A program made the position numbers and the translations under genes. The notes beneath the pieces were generated by a model. The model searched no databases, was not told the DNA's origin, and was given only the letters and a program-made list of their open reading frames with translations. A DNA stretch of 64,000 bases, taken from positions 51,797 to 115,796 of the forward strand of contig JAIQFB010000014.1 of the NCBI GenBank assembly GCA_020073485.1. The letters run 5' to 3'. This DNA is from Terriglobia bacterium (GTDB lineage: Bacteria > Acidobacteriota > Terriglobia > Acidiferrales > UBA7541). Below are positions 28,292 to 37,801 of this stretch, piece after piece. Numbering within the stretch: position 1 is the first letter of the stretch; every line of letters begins with the position of its first letter.

Positions 28292-28867
28292 AGTTGAGTC
28301 TTGGGTGGAAACCACTCTTACGCCGCAAGCGTCAAGAGTGCATACTCCTTTATAGGATTGAATCGAACTTGCGGCTCGCAAGAGCGCACGAGAACAGGCG
28401 CCATTTGATCCGGTCCAGGTAGACGGCCGGCTATGCCGGGCACGAACAAAGCGGACTGGGTGCCATTCCATTTATTTTGAAAGAAATGGAGGCGATCCCT
28501 GGTCCCGTGTGCTGTGCTCCTCGAGGACACAAAATGCGGCGTTCGTGCTACGGCGGGCTCCAAGCAGAGCCCGCACCCGATTCCGGCGGCCTCAATACAG
28601 GGGCCGCAAACGTCATTGGCAGTGAGGAATCGATTCATTGTCGGGTCCAGCATGCGTTTAACGGCATAAACAGATACACTAGAATTCATAAAGAACACAT
28701 AAAGATGCCGAATCTCGCTTTTCCATGCCATATTTGCTCCATAAAAAGCCGCGCCAACAGGATGCGTCCAGTTTGGTCCACCCGGCGGCAACCGAAGCCG
28801 GAGCAACCGGGGATGCCCTTTCCTGGGGTCCGGCGTACGGGGAAGCCAGTACTGCTTTCGAAAGCGG
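28292..28867. other. 576-base gap between divergent genes
   Basis: Apart from the family 1 hairpin at 28553-28579 and a small CTTGCGGCTCGCAAG hairpin (near 28369-28383) nothing is recognised. Frames here are open but translate the repeat into a Cys-Gly-Leu-like peptide and have no family resemblance. Confidence 0.5.
28553..28579. repeat. hairpin repeat family 1, short form (copy 2)
   Basis: Arms GCGGGCTC and GAGCCCGC, loop CAAGCA (one base different from the other copies), tail ACCCG. It lies upstream of two divergent genes, not at a gene end. Confidence 0.88.
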
Positions 28868-29536
28868 ATGGTATATTCAGGTAATTTTCTGTTATGGTTA
28901 TATTTTGGGCTCGGGCAACTTAAATCAACTCGCTTCTTCGATGCGAAGGTAACAGGGACAATCGTGGACTGGCCCACCTCAATCCGCGCGGCGATCTTGC
29001 TCTTTCTTAGCGGGGGCATTGTTTACATGCTCCTGCGCATAGGGCGCAGCCGGGCAAATTCCGGGAAACGGCACAGCGGCATCGACTTTCGCCCCAGCAT
29101 CGGCTTTGCCATGCAAGATGGATACAAATCAGTCGCTCTTCTGCTGACCAACAAATCCCGCGCGTCGGTGTGGACCGAGGAAATTGAGATTGCACTTACC
29201 GAACTCAGCGCCAACCAGCAAACGGCCGAAGCCACTTGCCACGAAACACACAAAATCCGCCAAACCGTCGGCCCGGAGGACCTGTTGCCGATCAGCCTGG
29301 TGGAAACCATTTACCTGGCCGCCGGAAAACCGCAGCGCAAATATTCGTGCATCATGTTTTCGATGGTTCGCTACCGCGTTGGAGAGATGTGGTTCGAGGA
29401 AACGATGCCCGCCTACCGGTTGAGAATGATCGGGCTAACCGTGGCCGGCATTCGCCGCGAACGCAAGTCCGCGTATCTTTTCAAACCGCAGGACATGCCG
29501 CAGGACATGCGCCCGGTGGGAACGAACACAAAATAG
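28868..29536 (+). CDS. unrecognised membrane-anchored protein
   Basis: 222 residues with one probable helix (IRAAILLFLSGGIVYMLLRIG, about 38-57) and a soluble C-terminal part rich in beta-type segments (SVALLLTNKSRASVWTEEIEIALTEL, CIMFSMVRYRVGEMWFEE). A GTG at 28964 (VDWPTSIRAA), preceded by ACAGGG, is an equally good start and would give a protein beginning at the helix. No family is recognised. It is convergent with the DUF3857 pair. Confidence 0.65.
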   Translation: MVYSGNFLLWLYFGLGQLKSTRFFDAKVTGTIVDWPTSIRAAILLFLSGGIVYMLLRIGRSRANSGKRHSGIDFRPSIGFAMQDGYKSVALLLTNKSRASVWTEEIEIALTELSANQQTAEATCHETHKIRQTVGPEDLLPISLVETIYLAAGKPQRKYSCIMFSMVRYRVGEMWFEETMPAYRLRMIGLTVAGIRRERKSAYLFKPQDMPQDMRPVGTNTK

Positions 29537-29566
29537 GCGGAGAGGCGCCCGCGCGGGGGGCTGCCG

Positions 29567-31603
29567 TCAGGGCGCGAGTTTCGCCACGCGCAGGCGCAGT
29601 TTTTCCGCGCGCAAATTTCCAGTCTCAAAATCGCGAAATTCCGGATATTTTTCCGGCGGTATCCTGCTTTGCACGTAGGTTAAAGTTTGCGTCGCGCTCA
29701 ACACGTTTCCGGAAACCGCATACTGGATCTCGATTTCACCGAATTCCGATTGGATCTGCGTTTTTTCCGGAAGGCGCGCGATCCCCATGCCTGCGGGAAG
29801 TTCCACGGTGTATTTCACCAGAATCTGTTCGGGAGTGCCGATGTCGAGTGGCAACTGGCGGGGCCTGGGACCGTACTCGGGAACGGCTATACCCGAAAGG
29901 AACAAGGGCTGAAAGAACCAGCTGTCTCCGCTCGAAGCGGTGGAAAAGTCTCCCGAAAAAGAATATTTTTCGGTGATCTGTTCCCGGCTGTCCTCCACTC
30001 CCGATATGGAAGCCTGGCGAAACGTCCCCTGGTTGACATATTGCGCGACGCGGTTCTCGAAAATCTTCCGCATGTTTTCCTCGGAGCGGCCGCGATAGTA
30101 CGCATGCCGGTCCGAATTGTGCGTGCCCCAGTATTTCACTTCTACTTCGGCGTTTCCCGTGCCGTCGGGCTGCAAGCGGACGTGCGCGTTGTATTCGATC
30201 CTGTTTTCCACCGGCGAAGGCTCGGGTATCCGGCGAAGTTCGCCGTGGTCCGGATAAGAAATGAGCGAGAAAACGCCCTGGTCCATTTCCGGGAGCTGCC
30301 CCAGAGGATCGAATTCCGAGGTCGGGTCAATCCAGAGAATTTGCGCTTGCGCGTCATAGGCCGGGAAACGTTCCACCGCCGGGCGAAGGCTGGCCGGAAC
30401 CGGCAGCGCCACGATGAAATGGTCGAAGGTGGCGAGCGTCGGCACCTTCGGATCGGCTTCCACGTCTCCCCGAGTGCCCACCAGCGCCGGGTACCCGTGC
30501 AATCCAATACGGTCGAGCATGGTCATCAGCAGAGTCGCCTTATCCTTGCAGTCACCGTACTTATTTTTGAAAACATCGGGCGCCGGATGAGGCTGGTATC
30601 CGCCAATGCCGATTTCAATGGCCACGTACCGGACCTCTCGCGAAACGTAATTATAAAGGGCGTCCATTTTGGAGAGAGGATCGGTTTTTCCGGAAATCAG
30701 CGTGTCCACTTGCGCGGAGATGCCCGTGTCCGGCTTTTCCGCGGGCACGGAAATGGGATGGTAAATCCGCCCGGCATCGTCCCAGGACTTGATGGCTGAC
30801 GCGCCCTGAGGGTCGTAGTTCACCACAACTTCCAGCGCCAGAGAACTTGCCGGAGGGGCGCTCGGCTCGTCCGGAATGCCCGGGCGGTCAGTCACGCGAA
30901 TGGTGGCCGAACGTTCCGACTGCTCGACGACTTCCATGCGGTCCGGATGATTGGAAAACCAGTGCATGGATCCCGACGGCACCGACAAATGCAATTCGGC
31001 CTGATGAATCGGGATTTCCCTTTCCAATGGAAACGCTTCGCCTTTGATCGGAATGCGCCCGTGGCTCACCACTTCATAACCGACCAGCGAGCCGTCCTGC
31101 GCTCCGGGGGCCTCGATCACCTTCGCGCGGTTGTCGGAATACATTTCAAACTCGGCGTATGCGGCTACGATGTTCAGATCCTTCTTACTGGATTGAGTGA
31201 CGTGGCCCGCGGGATCGATGGCCCATGTTTCAATGGACGTTACTTTCGTGTCGTTGTTTTCGTACCCCACGGCATCCAGGTACTTCTCCGCCGGCTTCAG
31301 GTGCAGCACGCGAATGGCGCATCGCTTGGTCATCGTGAACTCGCCGGCCGCGTCCACCGAGAAATTCGTCCACTGTCCGACGACCACCGCGGCGCTGCCG
31401 TCGCCCAAACGGCCCAGGTCCACACGGTTTGCGACCATAAGCCAGTCGGGCGCCGAAGAGGCCGGCGCAGCCGATAGCGTCGCCGGACACAGGGCCAGAA
31501 GAAGCACCGGAAGCGCTCCTGCGGCGGCGAGAAATCTACTGGCCGCGCAACACGATGACTTCCTGGTCGTTCTTGGCAATCTCGTCGAAGAATTTTTTGG
31601 CAT
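29567..31603 (-). CDS. DUF3857 and transglutaminase-domain exported protein
   Basis: About 678 residues with an N-terminal signal (FLAAAGALPVLLLALCPATLSA). A DUF3857 beta domain (about 60-260) is followed by a transglutaminase-like domain with an intact triad: Cys in NKYGDCKDKATLLMTML, His in FDHFIVALPVP and Asp in WIDPTSEFDPLG. A DUF2569/3858-like C-terminal beta region follows. The start is in the 3' end of the upstream paralogue (overlap about 68 bases; TTG 31615 also possible), implying coupling. Probably a periplasmic or surface peptidoglycan/peptide-processing or scaffold protein. Confidence 0.9.
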   Translation of the reverse strand: MPKNSSTRLPRTTRKSSCCAASRFLAAAGALPVLLLALCPATLSAAPASSAPDWLMVANRVDLGRLGDGSAAVVVGQWTNFSVDAAGEFTMTKRCAIRVLHLKPAEKYLDAVGYENNDTKVTSIETWAIDPAGHVTQSSKKDLNIVAAYAEFEMYSDNRAKVIEAPGAQDGSLVGYEVVSHGRIPIKGEAFPLEREIPIHQAELHLSVPSGSMHWFSNHPDRMEVVEQSERSATIRVTDRPGIPDEPSAPPASSLALEVVVNYDPQGASAIKSWDDAGRIYHPISVPAEKPDTGISAQVDTLISGKTDPLSKMDALYNYVSREVRYVAIEIGIGGYQPHPAPDVFKNKYGDCKDKATLLMTMLDRIGLHGYPALVGTRGDVEADPKVPTLATFDHFIVALPVPASLRPAVERFPAYDAQAQILWIDPTSEFDPLGQLPEMDQGVFSLISYPDHGELRRIPEPSPVENRIEYNAHVRLQPDGTGNAEVEVKYWGTHNSDRHAYYRGRSEENMRKIFENRVAQYVNQGTFRQASISGVEDSREQITEKYSFSGDFSTASSGDSWFFQPLFLSGIAVPEYGPRPRQLPLDIGTPEQILVKYTVELPAGMGIARLPEKTQIQSEFGEIEIQYAVSGNVLSATQTLTYVQSRIPPEKYPEFRDFETGNLRAEKLRLRVAKLAP

Positions 31604-33479
31604 TGAGATACTCAACCGTCGTTTGCAGCTGCGTTTTTTTCAGATAATACGTCCGCGTGCAGGTCACCGTCGTCCCGTTCTGCGCGCAGGAGTGAGCAAA
31701 CCCGCCGAGGTCGTTGTCCACCTTCACGTCCTTGGGCAGTTGCTCCACTTTGATCTCCGGAGCCAGCTGCCAGGTGCTCGTGCTCACGCGCTTTTCCTGA
31801 TCGTTGAATTTCACCGCGGAGTGCCGCACAGCGGCCTTAAACAATGGCCGCTCGTATTGGTCCGACACCCACGGATTCAGCAACAATTCGCCGGGCCCGA
31901 GTTCATTCGTCAGCCCTTGCTTCACGTGGGCTTTCAAGACCAGCGGCTGGGAGGAATCGTGAAAATCGGGATGCACGATTTGCGTGACTTCCGCGTCCGA
32001 GTGCCCGTTCGCAAAAAAATCGGTCATGAACTTTTCCACTTTGTCCGGCGACTCGTCGATCAGGTCGTCGCGAAGTTCGATCGCTTCCGAGCCCCTCAAA
32101 TCGACTTCCGTGTCTCCTTCCGCCGTCCAGTCCTTGGCTACGTGCACAGTCACTTTGGTGGTGGAGAGATTATCCTCCGGCGTGCCTTCCATGATCGGGG
32201 CCTGCTGAATCTTGCTGCCTTTTACGGCCAGCCCCATAACGCCGCGGTCAAACCAGGGCAATTCGCCAAACGGGGCCCCGGCACCGGCCGGATCGGCGAA
32301 CACGGCGCCATCCTTGAAATTGATGCGCGTGACGACCCGGGAAAATTGGCTCAGATTGGGAAACCCGCTGATGAGCGTCTGCCAGTTCTGCGTCGCCACC
32401 AGGACCAGATCGGCATCCACCTTGACTTCCTTGAGCATGGTCACGAAAAGCGCATTCTCATCGTCCGGATTGGCCCGCTTGGAGGTCATGATTTCGTCGA
32501 CCGGGCGGCCCAGGGCCACCCCGGCCAGATCCGACGAGGCGATATTCTGCTGCACGAACTGGTAGAGAGCCTCGGCTTTTTTTCTGGGGTCGGGAAGTTT
32601 CTCGGCAATTTCCTTGGCCTTGTCCCGCGTCGCCTTGCTGTTTTTTTGCATCTCGCCAAAATCTCGCGAAACGATGGTGCCCACATCGTCCCACTTGGTA
32701 ATCAGCGGATAGACATCGCCGCCGAATCCCAGCTGCGTCGGCGTGAAAATTATCATGGTCGCCAGGTCGCGAAAGGGCAGCGAAAACGGCTCGCTCTGGA
32801 TGGGGCGCAAATTCTTGACGGAAAAATTGAACAGCGTGCCGTTCACCGTCTGGGACTGCTGGATAGAGATCTTGTTGATGTTGGTTTCGAGCGGGTACTG
32901 GCTCATGCCAAGCCGCGGCCCGATGGTCACCTGGAGCGTGGAACCCAGCGTGCCGACATCCCGCGTGTCGAAAATCCAGGGAGAGGGATACACCGTGTCC
33001 TCGTTTTCCTCCACCTGGTATTCGATGATCGCCCCCGGCACCACGTTCGGAAACGAGAAACTGGTCGACAGGATGGCGAATTTTTTCCCGGACTCGTAGG
33101 CCTTGCCCGTGAATATTTTGGAGGAATCCAGAGGAATGATTTCGCCCGATGGCAGAATCGTGCGTCCTTCTATTTTCGAGACGCGCACATTCTTGAACGA
33201 CTCGATGGAAACCGTTCCGGCATCGCGCCCACCGTCGTTGAATATCTTGATGCGCACGTAGGATTGCTTGCGCGTCACCCAAAACAGGCTGGTCTTTTCA
33301 ATCACGTCAATGCGCCCGCGCTTGAAAAGCACCACGGCGCCCGCGCCGGGATCCAGCGGGCTGGTTTTCATCGTTTTTTCGGCGTCGGTGACCGGGTCCC
33401 AATCGGCCGCCGCGGCATTCCAGGCATGAAAGGAAAGGAAAATGAACAGGATCAGCGGGGTGCAGATCTTCCAGCGCAT
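31536..33479 (-). CDS. DUF3857-domain exported protein with degenerate transglutaminase domain
   Basis: 647 residues beginning MRWKICTPLILFIFLSFHAW, a clear signal peptide. It has the same layout as the next gene: DUF3857 (YVRIKIFNDGGRDAGTVSIE, IIEYQVEENEDTVYPSPWIF), a transglutaminase-like region (KKAEALYQFVQQNIASSDL) and a C-terminal beta region (QTTVEYLNAKKFF). The catalytic Cys motif is replaced by ANPDDENALFVTML, and the His position reads QFSRVVTRI, so the site looks inactive. It overlaps its active-looking paralogue downstream. Confidence 0.9.
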   Translation of the reverse strand: MRWKICTPLILFIFLSFHAWNAAAADWDPVTDAEKTMKTSPLDPGAGAVVLFKRGRIDVIEKTSLFWVTRKQSYVRIKIFNDGGRDAGTVSIESFKNVRVSKIEGRTILPSGEIIPLDSSKIFTGKAYESGKKFAILSTSFSFPNVVPGAIIEYQVEENEDTVYPSPWIFDTRDVGTLGSTLQVTIGPRLGMSQYPLETNINKISIQQSQTVNGTLFNFSVKNLRPIQSEPFSLPFRDLATMIIFTPTQLGFGGDVYPLITKWDDVGTIVSRDFGEMQKNSKATRDKAKEIAEKLPDPRKKAEALYQFVQQNIASSDLAGVALGRPVDEIMTSKRANPDDENALFVTMLKEVKVDADLVLVATQNWQTLISGFPNLSQFSRVVTRINFKDGAVFADPAGAGAPFGELPWFDRGVMGLAVKGSKIQQAPIMEGTPEDNLSTTKVTVHVAKDWTAEGDTEVDLRGSEAIELRDDLIDESPDKVEKFMTDFFANGHSDAEVTQIVHPDFHDSSQPLVLKAHVKQGLTNELGPGELLLNPWVSDQYERPLFKAAVRHSAVKFNDQEKRVSTSTWQLAPEIKVEQLPKDVKVDNDLGGFAHSCAQNGTTVTCTRTYYLKKTQLQTTVEYLNAKKFFDEIAKNDQEVIVLRGQ

Positions 33480-33774
33480 CGCTCGAGCCCTCCGGCGGCA
33501 GATGTCTGCTCCTCGAACATGCCGCCCCCCGGAGGCACGGCACAGGCATGGCGGCCGCCTGGAGCCCCTTGTCGCTGGGCCCGCTCGCAAGCTGACGATG
33601 AGTTATACTTACCATGTATTAGATGTCAAGTTAAATGTCGCCCATGCTAGGTTGATGCTTTCTATGTAACAAGGCCCATGTCTATCGCCACCTGGAACCG
33701 TCCGCGTAATTCCCCAAGCCTGACCACCCCGGCCCCTGTCTTTCCAGAATGAAACAGGCCTCGCACATTGCCGC

Positions 33775-33803
33775 TTGACAAATTCAAACATGTGTTTGAA
33801 ACT
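33775..33803 (+). promoter_or_regulatory. promoter of the exporter operon
   Basis: A consensus -35 TTGACA at 33775-33780 and, 17 bases on, a weak -10 (GAAACT, 33798-33803). The 18-bp palindrome fills the spacer, so a bound repressor would block polymerase. The -10 assignment is tentative. Confidence 0.55.
33783..33800. promoter_or_regulatory. 18-bp perfect palindrome, probable operator of the TetR-family regulator
   Basis: TTCAAACATGTGTTTGAA is a perfect dyad 14 bases before the regulator's ATG. Its position between promoter elements and next to a TetR-type gene suggests autoregulation of the whole operon. Confidence 0.75.
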
Positions 33804-33813
33804 GTTGTTTGAC

Positions 33814-34527
33814 ATGAAGACCGGAACCAGGCTCGTCAGAAAATCGCAGCGATCCCCGGCCGCACCCGCGGCATCCGATGCCACGCGCGAGAAACTGCTG
33901 GAAGCCGCCGGGCGCGTGTTCGCCGACCGCGGCTACGAGGCCGCGACCGTCCGCGAAATTTGCCGCCGCGCCGGCGCCAACGTCGCGGCCGTCAATTACC
34001 ATTTTCGCGACAAGCAGGGCCTCTACGCGCAGGTCCTGGCGCGCATGGCCGGTGAGGCGCGCATCGAGGGCATGCGCGTGGCTCTCGACCAGAGCGCTCC
34101 CCCGGAGGAAATTCTTCGCCGCGTGATCAAAGCGCGGCTGCAAGGCCTGGGCGCCCACCGCCCGCCGGACTGGCACTTCCGCATCGTGGCTCGCGAGTTC
34201 TCGCACCCCACTCCGGCCATGTCCCGCATGATCGACAAGGTTTCCAGGCCCCTCTACGAACGCATGCTGGACCTGATCGGACAAATCATTGGCCTGCCCG
34301 CCGACAACGAAAAGACGCGCCTGTGCACCTATAGCGTGATGGGACAGATTTTCCTGTACGCGCTGGCTGGCCCGATCCTGATGAAACTTTGGTCCGGAAT
34401 GAAAATGACGCCCGAACAGATGGACCGGATTGCCGACCACATCGCCGATTTTTCGCTCGCGTATCTCCGGGAAATCCGGCCCGGCCAGCGGCAGACCCTG
34501 CCCGTATTCAGCACCAGGAGATCCTAA
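33814..34527 (+). CDS. cecR: TetR-family regulator of the CecR (YbiH) type
   Basis: 237 residues from MKTGTRLVRKSQRS; a TTG at 33775 in the same frame is part of the promoter. TetR N-terminal HTH: TREKLLEAAGRVFADRGYEAATVREICRRAGANVAAVNYHFRDKQ-type sequence, here around residues 24-70. The C-terminal ligand domain resembles the CecR/DUF1956 type (HFRIVAREFSHPTPAMSRMI, YSVMGQIFLYALAGPIL). Its stop overlaps the adaptor ATG (TAATG). Gene order cecR-ybhG-ybhF-ybhS-ybhR is the same as in E. coli, where CecR represses this drug exporter locus. Confidence 0.88.
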   Translation: MKTGTRLVRKSQRSPAAPAASDATREKLLEAAGRVFADRGYEAATVREICRRAGANVAAVNYHFRDKQGLYAQVLARMAGEARIEGMRVALDQSAPPEEILRRVIKARLQGLGAHRPPDWHFRIVAREFSHPTPAMSRMIDKVSRPLYERMLDLIGQIIGLPADNEKTRLCTYSVMGQIFLYALAGPILMKLWSGMKMTPEQMDRIADHIADFSLAYLREIRPGQRQTLPVFSTRRS

Positions 34528-35792
34528 TGCCAGAACGGCAGATCGTTGCAAACTCTACTCCGTCCGCTACGCCTCCAGACGCGCCGGAAAAAACGGCACC
34601 ATCGCCGGAACCTGCGGCATCTTCCCGGCTCAAAATCCCGCTGATTGTGCTGGGTGTGGCGGTGGTTGCATTTTTCGTGTGGCGTGGATTTTTTGTGGGG
34701 ACGGGCGTGCCGGAGGGAGTCGTGGCCCTGAGTGGCCGCATCGAGGGCGACGACTCCGCGGTTGCGGCAAAAATTACGGGACGCATTCTCGAAGTCCGCC
34801 TGCGCGAAGGCGACACGGTCAAGGCCGGAGATATCATCGCGGTCCTCGATGACGAACAAGTGCGGGCGCGCGAACAAGCCGCGCGGTCCGCGTTGGGAGC
34901 GGCCGAAGCCAACGCAAGAATGGCGCAAACACAGATTTCCGTCCTCGAACAGCAGTTGAAGCAGAGCCAAATGCTCACCGGACAGGCGAAACTCGGCGCC
35001 GAGGGCAGCGTTAATCAAGCCGAGGCCGATCTCGCCGCCGCGCAATCCGATCTCGCGCAAAAGCAGGCCGCCTACGATCTCGCCGTCTTCGACCGCGACG
35101 CTTACACGAAGCTTGTAAAAACCGGTGCCGTCTCCGAACGCCAGGGAAAACTGGCGGAGTCCACCGCCGCGCAGGACGCCGCCGCCGTGGAAGCCGCCAA
35201 GCGCCGCGTGACTGCCGCGCAGGGCGCGCTGACCATGGCCCAGGCTAATCTCGCAAATCCCGGGATTCGCGAGTCTCAAGTCGTGGGCGTCGAAAAGCAG
35301 ATTGCGCAGCAGCAGGCGCAGATCGCCAGTGTAAATGCGGACATGCAAATGGCCCGCGCGCAACTGGCCGAGGCCGAGGCCAACCGGCAGGACCTGAGCA
35401 TCCGCGCGCCTTTCGACGGCACGGTGATGACGCGCGCCGCGGAGCCAGGCGAAGTCGTGCAGGCCGGCACCGCGATCGTTACGCTGCTGGACCTGAGCAA
35501 AGTCTACCTGCGAGGCTTCGTGCCGGAAGGGCAAATCGGAAAAGTTGCCGTAGGCCAGCCCGCGCATATTTACCTCGATTCCAATCCCAAACAGGCGCTC
35601 AACGCGTACGTCTCGCGCATTGATCCCGAGGCCACCTTTACGCCCGAAAACACGTACTTCCGCGACGACCGCGTCAAACAAGTGGTCGGGCTCAAACTGC
35701 AGCTGAAAGAAGGCATCGGATTCGCGAAACCCGGGATGCCCGCCGACGGCGAAATCCTGGTAAAAGGCAGCGCCTGGCCGAACAGTAAGTAG
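34527..35792 (+). CDS. ybhG: HlyD-family adaptor of an ABC-2 exporter (YbhG-like)
   Basis: 421 residues from MPERQIVANST. An N-terminal cytoplasmic Pro/Ala-rich segment, one membrane helix (LKIPLIVLGVAVVAFFVW), lipoyl-like halves (AAKITGRILEVRLREGDTVKAG and SIRAPFDGTVMTRAAEPGE) and a long coiled-coil hairpin of Ala/Gln repeats (about 110-290). The ATG overlaps the regulator's stop by one base, so translation is coupled. It bridges the YbhFSR-type ABC transporter and probably the TolC-type channel encoded downstream. Confidence 0.92.
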   Translation: MPERQIVANSTPSATPPDAPEKTAPSPEPAASSRLKIPLIVLGVAVVAFFVWRGFFVGTGVPEGVVALSGRIEGDDSAVAAKITGRILEVRLREGDTVKAGDIIAVLDDEQVRAREQAARSALGAAEANARMAQTQISVLEQQLKQSQMLTGQAKLGAEGSVNQAEADLAAAQSDLAQKQAAYDLAVFDRDAYTKLVKTGAVSERQGKLAESTAAQDAAAVEAAKRRVTAAQGALTMAQANLANPGIRESQVVGVEKQIAQQQAQIASVNADMQMARAQLAEAEANRQDLSIRAPFDGTVMTRAAEPGEVVQAGTAIVTLLDLSKVYLRGFVPEGQIGKVAVGQPAHIYLDSNPKQALNAYVSRIDPEATFTPENTYFRDDRVKQVVGLKLQLKEGIGFAKPGMPADGEILVKGSAWPNSK

Positions 35793-35798
35793 ACGCCA

Positions 35799-37787
35799 AT
35801 GGCTACTACCACAATAGATACCGGAGCGCTCGGCGGGGTGCAGGCAAGCAGGCCTCCCGCCATCCGTGTGCGCGACCTCCGGAAAAACTACGGCGCGATC
35901 CAGGCGGTCCGCGGGATCAGCATGGAAGTCGCGTCGGGGGAAATTTTCGGCCTGATTGGGCCGGACGGCGCGGGCAAGACGTCGACATTTCAGATTCTTG
36001 CGGGAGTGATGGAAGCGACCAGCGGAGTGGCCGAGGTTTTTTCACGCCCGGCTCGCGAAACCCGGTCGCAGACCGGATATCTCACGCAAAGTTTCAGCCT
36101 CTACCCCGATCTGAGCGTTTCCGAGAACATCCGCTACATCGGAGACTTGCGGCGGGTTCCTGCCGACGAGATTGAATCGCGCGCGAAAACTTATCTTTGG
36201 ATGTTCGACATGGGCCGATTTTCGCACCGGCTCGCGGGCAAGTTGAGCGGCGGGATGAAACAAAAACTGTCGCTCGTCGCTGCGCTGGTGCCGCAGCCTC
36301 ATGTGCTCCTGCTCGACGAACCCACCACCGGAGTCGATCCGGTGTCGCGCCGCGAATTCTGGGATGCCCTGGCGCATCTGGCTTCCGATGGCCTCACAAT
36401 CCTGGTGGCAACTCCGTATCTGGACGAGGCCGAACGGTGCCACCGCGTCGCCTTCATGCACCTGGGCGAGATTCAGCAGATCGGGACTCCCACGGAACTT
36501 CGTTCCAGTCTGCACATGAAGCGCCTGGAGCTTCGCGCCTCGGATTTGAGCAAGGCCGAGAAGATTCTTTCCAAAGGCAGCGGCACGCAGGAAATTATTT
36601 CCGACGTGCAGCGTTTTGGCGACCGGCTGGATTTGCTTGCGCGCGATCCCGCGCAGGCGCAGCAACTGGTGAACGGGGAGATGAAGGCCGCGGGAATCTC
36701 CGTCAGCGAAATTCGCGTCGCCGATCCGACGCTGGAAAACACGTTCGTTGCCACACTGCGAAGCATCGGCCACGAGATGCACGACTCTCCCTTCCCTGGC
36801 CGCCACAGCCACAAGGAACTCAAAGGGCAAATAGCAATCGGCGCCGACCACCTGACCATGCAGTTCGGCTCCTTCACCGCCGTCAATGACCTCCAGTTGC
36901 AGGTCCGCTATGGCGAAATTTACGGACTGCTGGGCGCGAATGGAGCGGGCAAGACGACGACGATCAAAATGCTGTGCGGCCTGCTCGATCCGACGCGGGG
37001 GAAAGTGCAACTCGCCGGCGCCGATCGCGCGGGAAGCGCGCGATCGCAAACCGTGCGCCAGCGGATCGGGTACATGTCCCAGAAATTTTCCCTCTACGAT
37101 GACCTCACCATCGAGGAAAACCTGGAGTTTTTCGCCGGCGTCTACGGTGTGCCGGAAAATGAACGCCAGGAAAAGAGGGAGTGGGTGCTTTCGTTCTCCG
37201 GCCTGGAAGGCAAGGAAAACCTGATTACCGGAAGCCTGCCCGGAGGCTGGAAACAGCGCGTGGCTTTCGGAGCGGCCATCATGCACGAGCCCAGCGTCCT
37301 GTTTCTCGACGAACCCACCTCCGGCGTCGATCCGCTGGCGCGGCGCGCGTTCTGGACCATGATCAACCGCCTGGCCGACGAAGGCACCGCGGTCCTGGTC
37401 ACCACGCACTATCTCGAGGAAGCCGAACAGTGCAATCGTCTGGGCCTGATGGTTGCCGGTGAATTCGTCGCGGAAGGCAGCCCCAGCGGCGTGAAGGCGC
37501 GCCAAACCGGCCACCTGCTCGAGTTCGTCATCGACCAACCGCAAAAGGCCGCAGACTTCCTCAAACTTACTGGCGAGCGTTGGCGCGTTTCGCTGTTCGG
37601 CGACCGGCTCCACATCATCGCCGATGAACCCGCCGAGAAAGCGATTGCCGTAACCACGGCACAATTGCGAGCGGTCGGCATTGGCGTGCTCGAGGCCCGC
37701 GAAGGCCGGTTTTCGCTGGAGGATGTTTTCATCAGCGTGGTCGAGAGGGCGCGTCTGCAAGGGAAAGTGGCTTCGGACGGCGAGTAA
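35799..37787 (+). CDS. ybhF: tandem ABC transporter ATP-binding protein (YbhF-like)
   Basis: 662 residues with two nucleotide-binding domains. NBD1: Walker A GPDGAGKTS, signature LSGGMKQ, Walker B VLLLDEPTTGVDP, but the H-loop reads VATPYLDEAE with Pro in place of His. NBD2: Walker A GANGAGKTT, signature LPGGWKQ (Ser to Pro), Walker B VLFLDEPTSGVDP, H-loop TTHYLEEAE intact. Such asymmetric halves suggest one weak and one competent ATP site. It powers export with the two ABC-2 permeases. Confidence 0.94.
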   Translation: MATTTIDTGALGGVQASRPPAIRVRDLRKNYGAIQAVRGISMEVASGEIFGLIGPDGAGKTSTFQILAGVMEATSGVAEVFSRPARETRSQTGYLTQSFSLYPDLSVSENIRYIGDLRRVPADEIESRAKTYLWMFDMGRFSHRLAGKLSGGMKQKLSLVAALVPQPHVLLLDEPTTGVDPVSRREFWDALAHLASDGLTILVATPYLDEAERCHRVAFMHLGEIQQIGTPTELRSSLHMKRLELRASDLSKAEKILSKGSGTQEIISDVQRFGDRLDLLARDPAQAQQLVNGEMKAAGISVSEIRVADPTLENTFVATLRSIGHEMHDSPFPGRHSHKELKGQIAIGADHLTMQFGSFTAVNDLQLQVRYGEIYGLLGANGAGKTTTIKMLCGLLDPTRGKVQLAGADRAGSARSQTVRQRIGYMSQKFSLYDDLTIEENLEFFAGVYGVPENERQEKREWVLSFSGLEGKENLITGSLPGGWKQRVAFGAAIMHEPSVLFLDEPTSGVDPLARRAFWTMINRLADEGTAVLVTTHYLEEAEQCNRLGLMVAGEFVAEGSPSGVKARQTGHLLEFVIDQPQKAADFLKLTGERWRVSLFGDRLHIIADEPAEKAIAVTTAQLRAVGIGVLEAREGRFSLEDVFISVVERARLQGKVASDGE

Positions 37788-37801
37788 CGGAAATCGCATT
37801 T

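Noticed and set aside
28318..29019. 233-codon open frame on the minus strand
   Set aside because: It translates the family 1 hairpin into a Cys-Gly-Leu-like peptide, overlaps a better-supported plus-strand gene and has no family resemblance.
31197..33650. Very long plus-strand open frame opposite the DUF3857 genes
   Set aside because: It is an antisense shadow: Arg/His/Gly-rich composition with no domains, while the minus strand has signal peptides and recognised domains in the right places.
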